The position numbers and the translations under genes are program-made. This document shows positions 23,619-30,728 of a stretch of DNA of 35,627 bases, piece by piece. Each line of letters opens with the position of its first letter. Positions within the stretch are counted from its first letter, which is position 1. The notes under the pieces were generated by a model that had not been told where the DNA came from, searched no databases, and saw only the letters and a list, made by a program, of their open reading frames with translations. The stretch spans positions 1-35,627 of the forward strand of contig MUNG01000013.1 of NCBI GenBank assembly GCA_002154585.1. Reading direction: 5' to 3'. Source of the stretch: Streptomyces pseudogriseolus. Its GTDB lineage: Bacteria > Actinomycetota > Actinomycetes > Streptomycetales > Streptomycetaceae.

Positions 23619-24593
23619 ATGCAGCCACGGAACATGTCCATGAGCGGTGTCGTCGACCTCGCCGCGGTGAAGGCGGCCCAGGAGGCCAAGGCGAAGGCGG
23701 AGCAGGCGCGCGCCGAAGCGGCCCGCACGGGCGGCACCGGCGCCGTCTCTCCCGCCGATCTCGTCATCGACGTCGACGAGGCCGGCTTCGAGCGCGACAT
23801 CCTTCAGCGTTCCACCGAGGTCCCGGTCGTCATCGACTTCTGGGCCGAGTGGTGCGAGCCCTGCAAGCAGCTGAGCCCCGTCCTGGAGCGGCTCGCCGTC
23901 GAATACAACGGCCGTTTCCTCCTCGCCAAGATCGACGTCGACGCCAACCAGATGCTGATGCAGCAGTTCGGCATCCAGGGCATCCCGGCCGTCTTCGCGG
24001 TGGTGGCCGGACAGGCCCTGCCGCTCTTCCAGGGCGCCGCGGGCGAGGCGCAGATCCGCCAGACCCTCGACCAGCTGGTGCAGGTCGCCGAGCAGCGCTT
24101 CGGTCTGACCGGCCTGACCGTCGACCCGGAGGCCGAGCCGGGCGGCGGCACGGCGGCCGACGAGATCCCCGTCGGCCCGTACGACGCGCTGCTGGAGGCG
24201 GCCGCCCGCGCGCTGGACGCGAACGACCTGGACGGCGCCGTGCAGGCGTACAAGAACGTGCTCGCCGAGGACCCGGCCAACCCGGAGGCCACGCTGGGCC
24301 TCGCCCAGGCCGAACTGCTGCGCCGGGTACGGGACATGGACCCGCAGCAGGTGCGCAAGGACGCCGCCGAGAAGCCGGGCGACGCGCAGGCGCAGATCGC
24401 CGCCGCCGACCTGGACCTGGCGGGCGGTCATGTCGAGGACGCCTTCGGCCGGCTCGTCGACACCGTGGCCCGCACGGCGGGCGACGACCGGGAGACCGTA
24501 CGCGTGCGGCTGCTGGAGCTGTTCGACGTGGTCGGCGCCGACCACCCCGCCGTGGTGACCGCCCGCCGGGCCCTGGCCCGCGCGCTGTTCTGA
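23619..24593 (+). CDS. Thioredoxin-TPR protein, CnoX/YbbN-like
   Basis: 324 residues from the ATG at 23619, chosen for its strong GGGGGAGG site 8 nt upstream. Residues 12-38 are an Ala/Lys/Glu-rich helix; the thioredoxin domain (about 45-155) has the active-site motif WCEPCK (C79, C82) and cis-Pro P123 (GIPAVF). From about 190 to the end tetratricopeptide-like helices follow (EAAARALDANDLDGAVQAYKNVLAEDPANPEA; HVEDAFGRLVDTVARTAGD). This architecture matches CnoX/YbbN, a holdase and redox co-chaperone that protects proteins under hypochlorous acid stress. E. coli CnoX lacks a redox-active CxxC, whereas this one keeps it. Cytoplasmic. Confidence 0.92.
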   Translation: MQPRNMSMSGVVDLAAVKAAQEAKAKAEQARAEAARTGGTGAVSPADLVIDVDEAGFERDILQRSTEVPVVIDFWAEWCEPCKQLSPVLERLAVEYNGRFLLAKIDVDANQMLMQQFGIQGIPAVFAVVAGQALPLFQGAAGEAQIRQTLDQLVQVAEQRFGLTGLTVDPEAEPGGGTAADEIPVGPYDALLEAAARALDANDLDGAVQAYKNVLAEDPANPEATLGLAQAELLRRVRDMDPQQVRKDAAEKPGDAQAQIAAADLDLAGGHVEDAFGRLVDTVARTAGDDRETVRVRLLELFDVVGADHPAVVTARRALARALF

Positions 24594-24681
24594 ACGAGCC
24601 GCACCCGAGCGCCCGTTCTGTCGCATTCGCCGGTTACGGCGACGGACGGGGCCCGTGGTGCCGGTCGTCCGCCGGAGACCG

Positions 24682-24723
24682 CAGCGGCCGCGCTTTGCCA
24701 AATCTTGGTAATCGCGGCCGCTG
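24682..24723. terminator. Nested inverted repeat after thioredoxin-TPR gene
   Basis: Perfect 11-bp arms (24682-24692 and 24713-24723, each containing GCGGCCGC) enclose a 20-nt spacer which itself has CCAA-atc-TTGG (24698-24708). It lies about 90 nt after the stop at 24593. A terminator is the simplest reading, but the inner TTGCCAA...TTGGTAA element looks like a protein-binding site, and the right arm abuts the next palindrome. Confidence 0.6.
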
Positions 24724-24736
24724 TTACTGCGAGTAA
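24724..24736. promoter_or_regulatory. TTACT-N3-AGTAA palindrome
   Basis: Perfect 5-bp inverted arms TTACT/AGTAA with GCG between them, directly after the nested stem. It shares its arms with the longer palindrome at 24851-24868, suggesting two sites for one regulator. Confidence 0.45.
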
Positions 24737-24850
24737 GTCGCACGCGTTGATCTGTCGGGTTCTGTCCGGCGATCAATAGTTTTGTACACCCCCATCGGTG
24801 CACCCAGCGTCGCCGCTCGGGTCCGGCGGGTCGCGTCGTGGTTATCCGGC

Positions 24851-24868
24851 CGTTACTAGCCAGTAACG
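24851..24868. promoter_or_regulatory. 18-bp palindrome CGTTACT-N4-AGTAACG
   Basis: Perfect 7-bp inverted arms with AGCC in the centre, 382 bp upstream of the DUF6230 start. Its size and symmetry are those of a TetR-type operator. A third half copy, ATTACT, lies at 24921. Confidence 0.55.
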
Positions 24869-25249
24869 AACCCCCTTGTGCGGGCGGCGAGAATGCACCA
24901 CGATCGGCGACGCTCGGTCCATTACTCGTACCCCGACAGCCGGTCGGGCCGCGGGAACTCCTGGGTCCCCACCGAGCAGGAGCGCCGGCAGTGACGTCGC
25001 TCCTTGGACAGGGGGGTCTTCGCCCGTCCGGCGAAGCCTGTCCAGCAGGGTTGTGCGTGATGCGTGTCAGGCGCGACCAGTGGTTGTCGCTCGGGGGTGA
25101 TCGCCGGTGATTCAGGCGCGTACCTCGCGCCGCCGAACGCAGGCGCTCTCCTTCCCGAGGACGTAGCACTTCTCCCATCCCTGCCCCACCCGGCCGCCGT
25201 TCAAGGCGGCGGGCCGGAGCAGGAGATGTACGTCCGAGAAGGAGGAAAT

Positions 25250-25885
25250 ATGGAGTCCCAGGTGCGTGGCGGGACCAGATGGAAGCGGTTCGCTGTGGTC
25301 ATGGTGCCCAGCGTGGCCGCCACGGCGTGCATAGGTGTCGCTCTCGCGCAGGGCGCCCTCGCGGCGTCGTTCAGCGTTTCCGGCCAGTCGTTCAAGGTCA
25401 CCACGAAGGAGCTCGTCGGCGAGGGCTTCTCGCAGTACGGCGCTCTGGACGAGGGCTACACCCTCGACGGCAAGAAGACGGCTCACCCCGTCGCGGTCTC
25501 GGCGTTCAAGTCCGCGACCATCAAGAGCCTGTGCCAGTCGGTCGTGACCCCGAACATTCCGGTGCTCGGGAACGTCAGCCTGATCCTGCGCGCCGGTGAC
25601 GGCGCCCAGCCGGTCGAGGCCAAGAACCTGTACATCGACGTCGCCGACCTGAACGCCGATGCGACGTTCACGAACATCGACATCGGTGTTGCCGCCAAGG
25701 ACGCCAGCAAGGGTCCGGGCATGAAGGGCGGCGGCGAGCAGGCCAACCCCTTCGGGTTCGCGCAGCAGGCCGACAAGGCCGTGCTGAAGGACGTGAAGCA
25801 GACGGCGTGGGCGACCACCGCCGGAACCTTCAAGCTCAGCGGCCTGAAGATGTCGCTCTCGACGGGCGTCAAGGAGTGCTACTAA
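25250..25885 (+). CDS. DUF6230 exported protein
   Basis: 211 residues. The ATG at 25250 follows GGAGGAAAT. A basic start (MESQVRGGTRWKRF) and hydrophobic segment (about 14-38, ending LAQGALAA) form a signal peptide or anchor. The mature part is beta-rich: SFSVSGQSFKVTTKELVGEGFSQYG, then LYIDVADLNADATFTNIDIGVAA and DKAVLKDVKQTAWATTAGTFKLSGLKMSL. Two Cys remain in the mature chain (SLCQSV and the C-terminal KECY), a possible disulfide. Databases often call such proteins cholesterol esterase, but I see no GxSxG or other hydrolase motif. First gene of a three-gene envelope operon. Function unknown. Confidence 0.88.
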   Translation: MESQVRGGTRWKRFAVVMVPSVAATACIGVALAQGALAASFSVSGQSFKVTTKELVGEGFSQYGALDEGYTLDGKKTAHPVAVSAFKSATIKSLCQSVVTPNIPVLGNVSLILRAGDGAQPVEAKNLYIDVADLNADATFTNIDIGVAAKDASKGPGMKGGGEQANPFGFAQQADKAVLKDVKQTAWATTAGTFKLSGLKMSLSTGVKECY

Positions 25886-26001
25886 GCACTCGCTGACGGG
25901 CGGGGGAGCCGATGGCGCCCCCGCCCGTCCACCTTCCCGCCGCGGTTTCACACGCGGCGCACATCACCACCACAGCAACGCCATCCAGGGAGCTGTTTTC
26001 C

Positions 26002-26571
26002 ATGAGCGCCGAGACTCCTGCCGCCTCCGGCCAGTTCACTCGCCGACGGCTGCAGTTCCGCGCCTGGCGTGGCCAGCGGCCCTTCTGGGCCGGTCTGTTC
26101 ATCATCATCGGCGGACTCCCCATCGCCTACTTCCCGTACGCGAACCTGCAGATCGGTCACCTGACCCTGGCGATGGCGACCACCGCGGGCGCCGGGTCCC
26201 TGATCATCGGCGTGCTGCTCGTCGTCCTCGGCGTCAGCCTCTGGTTCCAGAAGCACATCCGTGTCTTCGCGGGCGTCGCGGCGATCCTGCTGGCGTTGGT
26301 GTCCATCCCCGTGTCCAACCTCGGCGGCTTCCTCATCGGCTTCCTGTTCGCCCTCGTGGGCGGCGCGATGGCCGTGTCGTGGGTGCCGGGCGAGCCGCCC
26401 GAGCAGGAGCCGCGGGCGGACGCGGGCGTGCACGGCGGCGCACCCGAGAGCGCCCTCCCCGGATCCACGGTCCCCGGCCCCGCAGCGGGCGCCGCGGCGA
26501 CGGGCGAGCCGAACGATCTGTCAGGAACGAGCCCGGCGAACGGGGCGAACGGGAGGCACAGTGCCGGCTGA
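26002..26571 (+). CDS. DUF6114 membrane protein
   Basis: 189 residues from the ATG at 26002 (MSAETPAASG), with GGGAG about 9 nt upstream; open codons continue 5' but lack a ribosome site. After a basic stretch (RRRLQFRAWRGQRPF), about four transmembrane segments fill residues 30-135 (FWAGLFIIIGGLPIAYF; LTLAMATTAGAGSLIIGVLLVVLGVSLWF; VFAGVAAILLALVSIPV; LGGFLIGFLFALVGGAMAV). The remainder is a Pro/Gly/Ala-rich cytoplasmic or external tail. Its last 11 nt overlap the start of the next gene. Constant partner of DUF6230 genes in Streptomyces as I recall; a membrane platform for the exported neighbours is a reasonable guess. Confidence 0.88.
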   Translation: MSAETPAASGQFTRRRLQFRAWRGQRPFWAGLFIIIGGLPIAYFPYANLQIGHLTLAMATTAGAGSLIIGVLLVVLGVSLWFQKHIRVFAGVAAILLALVSIPVSNLGGFLIGFLFALVGGAMAVSWVPGEPPEQEPRADAGVHGGAPESALPGSTVPGPAAGAAATGEPNDLSGTSPANGANGRHSAG

Positions 26572-27910
26572 CGAGGTGACCCACGGGGCTGAGGTGGAGG
26601 CGTCCCGTGTGAGAACCGGGCCGCGTCACGCGGCACCCAAGAAGCCGCTGTTCACCAGGTTCCACATGCCCGCGGGCAAGGCGATAGCCATCGCGGCGAT
26701 GCCGACCGCGGTCCTGATGGGGATGGGTTTCACCCCGACGCTCGCCCAGGCCGACGACCAGCCGTCGTCGAGGAATCTCACGGCCGACGAGTTCAAGGAG
26801 TGCCTGGAGGCCATCGAGCAGGCGGAGAAGGGGGACGCGAGCGCGTCGCCCAGCCCGTCCGCGAGCGCGAGCGAGAGCGCCTCCGAGGACGGCGAGGAGC
26901 CCTCGCCGGACCCGAGCGCCTCGGCCCCCGCCGAGCAGGCCCCTGACGAGGACGCGGACAAGGACGCGGACAAGGGCTCGGACTCTTCGCCGGATTCAGG
27001 TTCCGACGACAAGTCCGGCCCGGCCCCCGCGCCCTCCGCGACCGCGGACGGACAGAAGGCGGAGACCGAACCCGCCCCGTCCCCGTCGGAGACCGACCGC
27101 AATCTGCTGGAGCAGATCGGGGACACCATCAAGGACGTCCTCACGCCCGGCGAGAAGGCGGAGGAGACCCCGAGCCCGAGCCCGTCCGCCTCCGCGTCGT
27201 CGTCCGCCCCCGCGGACGAGCAGGACGACGAGGGCGACAAGGGCGCGTCGGACGACAAGGCCGAGGAGGCTTCCCAGAAGCCCGCGGACGAGTCCGCCGG
27301 CGACGTCCTCGACACGGTCGGCGACGCGGCGCAGGACGCCACGGAGCAGGCCGGGGGCGCCGTGGAGGAGGCCACCGAGGAGCCCGAGGCCACCGCCTCG
27401 CCCAGCCCCTCCGAGTCGTCCGGGACGGACCTGGAGGACTGCCCGGTCGCCACCGACGCCGAGGGCGGGGTCGACAACAACGTCCCGCTGCCCGACGACC
27501 CGTGGTTCCTGAACGCCAGCTCGCTGCTGCTGAAGGGCGCCGACTACAAGGGCATCGTCGAGGTGCGCACCGCCAACGGCACCACGAAGAAGGTGCTGAA
27601 GTACGTGGTCTCCGACGGCACCGACATCGGCGACCTGCACCAGACGGTCAAGGACCCGCAGACCGGCAAGACGTACCACGTCCAGGCCGCCAAGGGGTCC
27701 ACGTCGACCATCCGCGACGGCGACACCGTGATGTACACCGAGAGCATCTCCGGCAACCTGCTCGGCCTGATACCGGTGACGTTCGACCCGGAGCACCCGC
27801 CGCCGCTGAACATCCCGCTGATCTACTTCACCAAGGTCACGGTCCAGCAGGCCGGCCAGTTCGGCGGCACCCTGCACGTGCCGGGACTCCACCAGTACGT
27901 CACCGGCTGA
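26561..27910 (+). CDS. Secreted protein with long acidic Ser/Pro linker and C-terminal beta domain
   Basis: 449 residues from the GTG at 26561, chosen because GGGAGG lies 4 nt upstream and the gene overlaps DUF6114 by 11 nt. A basic N-terminus is followed by a hydrophobic signal segment (about 38-62) with a likely cleavage after TLAQA. Residues about 64-90 form a short helix containing C81. About 90-285 is a disordered Ser/Pro/Glu/Asp/Ala linker with repeats of SPSPSASAS type. The C-terminal ~160 residues form a beta-rich domain (KGIVEVRTANGTTKKVLKYVVSD, GKTYHVQAAKGSTS, LGLIPVTFDPEHPPPLNIPL, VTVQQAGQFGGTLHVPG). C293 at its start is the only other Cys I see. Family not recognised; no enzymatic motif. 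Confidence 0.86.
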   Translation: MPADEVTHGAEVEASRVRTGPRHAAPKKPLFTRFHMPAGKAIAIAAMPTAVLMGMGFTPTLAQADDQPSSRNLTADEFKECLEAIEQAEKGDASASPSPSASASESASEDGEEPSPDPSASAPAEQAPDEDADKDADKGSDSSPDSGSDDKSGPAPAPSATADGQKAETEPAPSPSETDRNLLEQIGDTIKDVLTPGEKAEETPSPSPSASASSSAPADEQDDEGDKGASDDKAEEASQKPADESAGDVLDTVGDAAQDATEQAGGAVEEATEEPEATASPSPSESSGTDLEDCPVATDAEGGVDNNVPLPDDPWFLNASSLLLKGADYKGIVEVRTANGTTKKVLKYVVSDGTDIGDLHQTVKDPQTGKTYHVQAAKGSTSTIRDGDTVMYTESISGNLLGLIPVTFDPEHPPPLNIPLIYFTKVTVQQAGQFGGTLHVPGLHQYVTG

Positions 27911-27957
27911 CCGCTCACCCCGGGCCGCACACCAGGACCACTCCGGGAGCCGCAACA

Positions 27958-27993
27958 CCGAGGGCGCCCCCCGCACGCGGGGGGCGCCCTCGG
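27958..27993. terminator. Bidirectional terminator, 16-bp stem
   Basis: Perfect arms 27958-27973 and 27978-27993 with a CACG loop, between the convergent envelope operon (stop at 27910) and pyk2 (stop at 28016). Confidence 0.9.
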
Positions 27994-28015
27994 CCCTTGT
28001 GCACCGGGTGCCGGG

Positions 28016-29443
28016 TCAGCTGGTGGCTTCGCCCAGGTGGTGGACGCGGACCATGTTGGTGGTGCCGGGGACGCCGGGCGGGGAGCCGGCGGTGATCACC
28101 ACGATGTCGCCCTCGTTGAAGCGGCTGAGCCGGACCAGCTCCTGCTCCACCAGCGCGACCATCTCGTCCGTGCTGTTGACGAACGGCGCCACGTACGGCT
28201 CCACGCCCCAGCTCAGCGCGAGCTGGTTGCGGGTCGACTCGTCCGTGGTGAACGCCAGGATCGGCTGCGCGACGCGGTAGCGGCACAGCCGGCGGGCCGT
28301 GTCGCCGGACTGGGTGAAGGCCACCAGGCCCTTGCCGCCGAGGAAGTCGGCGATCTCGCAGGCCGCGCGGGCCACCGAACCGCCCTGGGTGCGCGGCTTC
28401 TTGCCCGGCACCAGCGGCTGGAGGCCCTTGGACAGCAGCTCCTGCTCGGCCGCCTGGACGATCTTCGACATCGTCCGCACGGTCTCGATCGGGTACGCGC
28501 CCACACTGGACTCGGCGGACAGCATGACCGCGTCCGCGCCGTCCAGGATCGCGTTGGCCACGTCGGAGGCCTCGGCGCGGGTCGGACGGGAGTTGGTGAT
28601 CATCGACTCCATCATCTGGGTCGCCACGATCACCGGCTTGGCGTTGCGCCGGCACAGCTCGATCAGGCGCTTCTGCACCATGGGGACCTTCTCGAGCGGG
28701 TACTCGACGGCCAGGTCGCCACGCGCGACCATCACGCCGTCGAACGCCATCACGACGTCCTCCATGTTCTCCACCGCCTGCGGCTTCTCCACCTTGGCGA
28801 TGACCGGGACCCGGCGGCCCTCCTCGTCCATCACGCGGTGGACGTCGGCGACGTCCTTGGCGTCCCGGACGAAGGACAGGGCGACCAGGTCGCAGCCCAT
28901 CCGCAGGGCGAACCGCAGGTCCTCGACGTCCTTCTCGGACAGCGCGGGCACGTTCACGGCCGCGCCGGGCAGGTTGATGCCCTTGTGGTCGGAGATGACG
29001 CCGCCCTCGATGACGATCGTCTTCACCCGGGTGCCCTCGACGTCCACGACCTTCAGCTCGACGTTGCCGTCGTTGATGAGGATCTGGTCGCCGCGGGAGA
29101 CGTCGCCCGGGAGGCCCTTGTAGGTGGTCCCGCAGATCGTCCGGTCACCGGGGACGTCCTCGGTGGTGATGGTGAACTCGTCACCGCGCACCAGCTCGAC
29201 GGGGCCCTCGGCGAAGGTCTCCAGACGGATCTTGGGGCCCTGGAGGTCGGCGAGGACGCCGACGGCCCTGCCCGTCTCCTTGGCGGCGGCCCGGACCCGG
29301 TCGTACCGGCCCTGGTGCTCGGCGTGCGAGCCGTGGCTGAAGTTGAAGCGGGCCACGTTCATGCCGGCTTCGATCAGAGCGACGAGCTGCTCATGGGAGT
29401 CGACCGCGGGGCCGAGAGTACAGACGATTTTCGAACGGCGCAT
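28016..29443 (-). CDS. pyk2: Pyruvate kinase (Pyk2)
   Basis: 475-residue glycolytic enzyme converting phosphoenolpyruvate and ADP to pyruvate and ATP. The N-terminus MRRSKIVCTLGPAVDS, NFSHGSH, the active-site segment VIAKVEKPQAVENMEDV, MVARGDLAVEYPLEKVP and the C-terminal domain with ESSVGAYPIE are all standard. S. coelicolor has two pyruvate kinases; the one beside ackA-pta is Pyk2. It is the last gene of the minus-strand pta-ackA-pyk2 cluster, 73 nt after ackA. TAGGAT (plus 29450-29455) ends 6 nt before the ATG with no ribosome site, so it has its own probable leaderless promoter, next to a 12-bp palindrome. Confidence 0.97.
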   Translation of the reverse strand: MRRSKIVCTLGPAVDSHEQLVALIEAGMNVARFNFSHGSHAEHQGRYDRVRAAAKETGRAVGVLADLQGPKIRLETFAEGPVELVRGDEFTITTEDVPGDRTICGTTYKGLPGDVSRGDQILINDGNVELKVVDVEGTRVKTIVIEGGVISDHKGINLPGAAVNVPALSEKDVEDLRFALRMGCDLVALSFVRDAKDVADVHRVMDEEGRRVPVIAKVEKPQAVENMEDVVMAFDGVMVARGDLAVEYPLEKVPMVQKRLIELCRRNAKPVIVATQMMESMITNSRPTRAEASDVANAILDGADAVMLSAESSVGAYPIETVRTMSKIVQAAEQELLSKGLQPLVPGKKPRTQGGSVARAACEIADFLGGKGLVAFTQSGDTARRLCRYRVAQPILAFTTDESTRNQLALSWGVEPYVAPFVNSTDEMVALVEQELVRLSRFNEGDIVVITAGSPPGVPGTTNMVRVHHLGEATS

Positions 29444-29449
29444 GGGGCG

Positions 29450-29483
29450 ATCCTATCGGTTTGTTTCGCTCCGGAATATTCCG
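29450..29483 (-). promoter_or_regulatory. pyk2: pyk2 leaderless promoter with 12-bp palindrome
   Basis: On the minus strand the -10 TAGGAT (plus 29450-29455) lies 6 nt from the ATG. The perfect palindrome CGGAATATTCCG (29472-29483) covers the -35 position, and a second half site CGGAAT follows at 29489-29494. No TTGACA-like -35 is seen, so an activator or repressor site is likely. Confidence 0.5.
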
Positions 29484-29516
29484 TCTGGCGGAATGTACAA
29501 ATGAGGTAGTCGCTGC

Positions 29517-30728
29517 TCAGTTGTTCTTTCCGACCAGTGCGTATGTCTGCTGTGCGATCTCCATTTCCTCGTCCGTGGGCACCACCGCCACCGCGACCCG
29601 CGCCCCCTCCGGCGAGATCAGCCGCGCCCCGCCGCCGCGGACGGCGTTGCGCCCGCCGTCCACCGCGAGTCCCAGGCCCTCCAGGCCGGCCACGGCGGCC
29701 GCGCGCACCTCGGCGGAGTTCTCGCCGACCCCGGCGGTGAAGACCACCGCGTCCACGCGTCCGAGAACGGCGTAATAGGCGCCGATGTACTTCTTCAGAC
29801 GGTGAATGTAGATGTCGAACGCCAGCTCCGCCTCTTCGTCGCCCTCGTCGATCCGGCGCCGGATCTCCCGCATGTCGTTGTCCCCGCACAGTCCGACCAG
29901 ACCGCTCTTCTTGTTGAGAAGAGTGTCGATCTCGTCGGCGGACATTCCGCCAACACGCATCAAATGGAAGATGACGGCCGGATCCATGTCTCCCGACCGC
30001 GTACCCATCACCAGCCCCTCCAAGGGCGTGAGCCCCATGGAGGTGTCCACGCAGCGGCCCGCCCGCACCGCCGAGGCGGACGCCCCGTTGCCGAGGTGCA
30101 GCACGATCACGTTCACCTCCTCGGGCGCCTTCCCCAGCAGCCGCGCCGCGGCCCGGGAGACGTACGCGTGCGAGGTGCCGTGGAAGCCGTAGCGGCGGAT
30201 GCGGTGCGCGTCGGCGGTCCGCACGTCGATCGCGTACCGGGCGGCCGGCTCCGGCATCGTGGTGTGGAAGGCGGTGTCGAAGACGGCGACCTGCGGCAGG
30301 TCGGGGCGCAGCGACATCGCCGTGCGGATGCCGGTCAGGTTGGCCGGGTTGTGCAGCGGCGCGACGGGGATCAGCCGCTCGATCTCCGCGAGCACCGGCT
30401 CGTCGATCACCGTCGGCTCGGTGAACCGCTTCCCGCCGTGCACCACCCGGTGGCCGATCGCGGCCAGCTCGGGGGAGTCCAGGCCCAGGCCGTCGGCGGC
30501 CAGCTCCTCGGCCATCGCCTTCAGCGCGGCGTCGTGGTCGGCGACCGGCCCGGTCCGCTCCCGGGCCTCACCGCCGGACGCGAGCGGGGTGTGCCGCACC
30601 AGCGAGGTGCGCTCGCCGATCCGCTCGACGAGACCGGAGGCCAGCCGGCTGCTGTCACTCATGTCCAGCAACTGGTACTTCACCGATGAGGAGCCGGAGT
30701 TGAGGACGAGGACACGGGACGGGCTCAC
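29517..30728 (-). CDS. ackA: Acetate kinase
   Basis: 403-residue acetate kinase, converting acetyl phosphate and ADP to acetate and ATP (and the reverse). The GTG start at 30728 overlaps the pta stop (GTGA), giving translational coupling. Motifs: VLVLNSGSSSVKYQLL at the N-terminus, GHRVVHGGKRF, VFDTAFHTTMP, RYGFHGTSHAYV, VLHLGNGASASAV, GTRSGDMDP and the C-terminal FTAGVGENS. It has the ASKHA fold and is cytoplasmic. With Pta it forms the acetate overflow and uptake route and controls the acetyl phosphate pool, a possible donor for response regulators. Confidence 0.97.
   Translation of the reverse strand: MSPSRVLVLNSGSSSVKYQLLDMSDSSRLASGLVERIGERTSLVRHTPLASGGEARERTGPVADHDAALKAMAEELAADGLGLDSPELAAIGHRVVHGGKRFTEPTVIDEPVLAEIERLIPVAPLHNPANLTGIRTAMSLRPDLPQVAVFDTAFHTTMPEPAARYAIDVRTADAHRIRRYGFHGTSHAYVSRAAARLLGKAPEEVNVIVLHLGNGASASAVRAGRCVDTSMGLTPLEGLVMGTRSGDMDPAVIFHLMRVGGMSADEIDTLLNKKSGLVGLCGDNDMREIRRRIDEGDEEAELAFDIYIHRLKKYIGAYYAVLGRVDAVVFTAGVGENSAEVRAAAVAGLEGLGLAVDGGRNAVRGGGARLISPEGARVAVAVVPTDEEMEIAQQTYALVGKNN

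Larger units (their letters stand above)
24594..25249. other. 656-bp intergenic region, no gene recognised, rich in dyads
   Basis: I find no convincing coding sequence, tRNA or known riboswitch here. It holds the nested stem at 24682-24723, TTACT-N3-AGTAA at 24724-24736, TTGATC/GATCAA arms at 24747-24752 and 24771-24776, the 18-bp palindrome at 24851-24868, an ATTACT half site at 24921-24926 and a GC hairpin (GCCGCC/GGCGGC, 25193-25210) just before the ribosome site of the DUF6230 gene. The AT content of the middle part is above that of its surroundings. It probably includes a long 5' leader and the promoter of the envelope operon. Confidence 0.7.

Noticed and set aside
24594-25249. Known riboswitch (c-di-AMP, cobalamin) in the long leader
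   Set aside because: I could not match any consensus core by eye; only generic stems and palindromes are supported.
25250-25885. Cholesterol esterase
   Set aside because: A common database label for this family, but there is no GxSxG, catalytic triad or hydrolase fold pattern visible.
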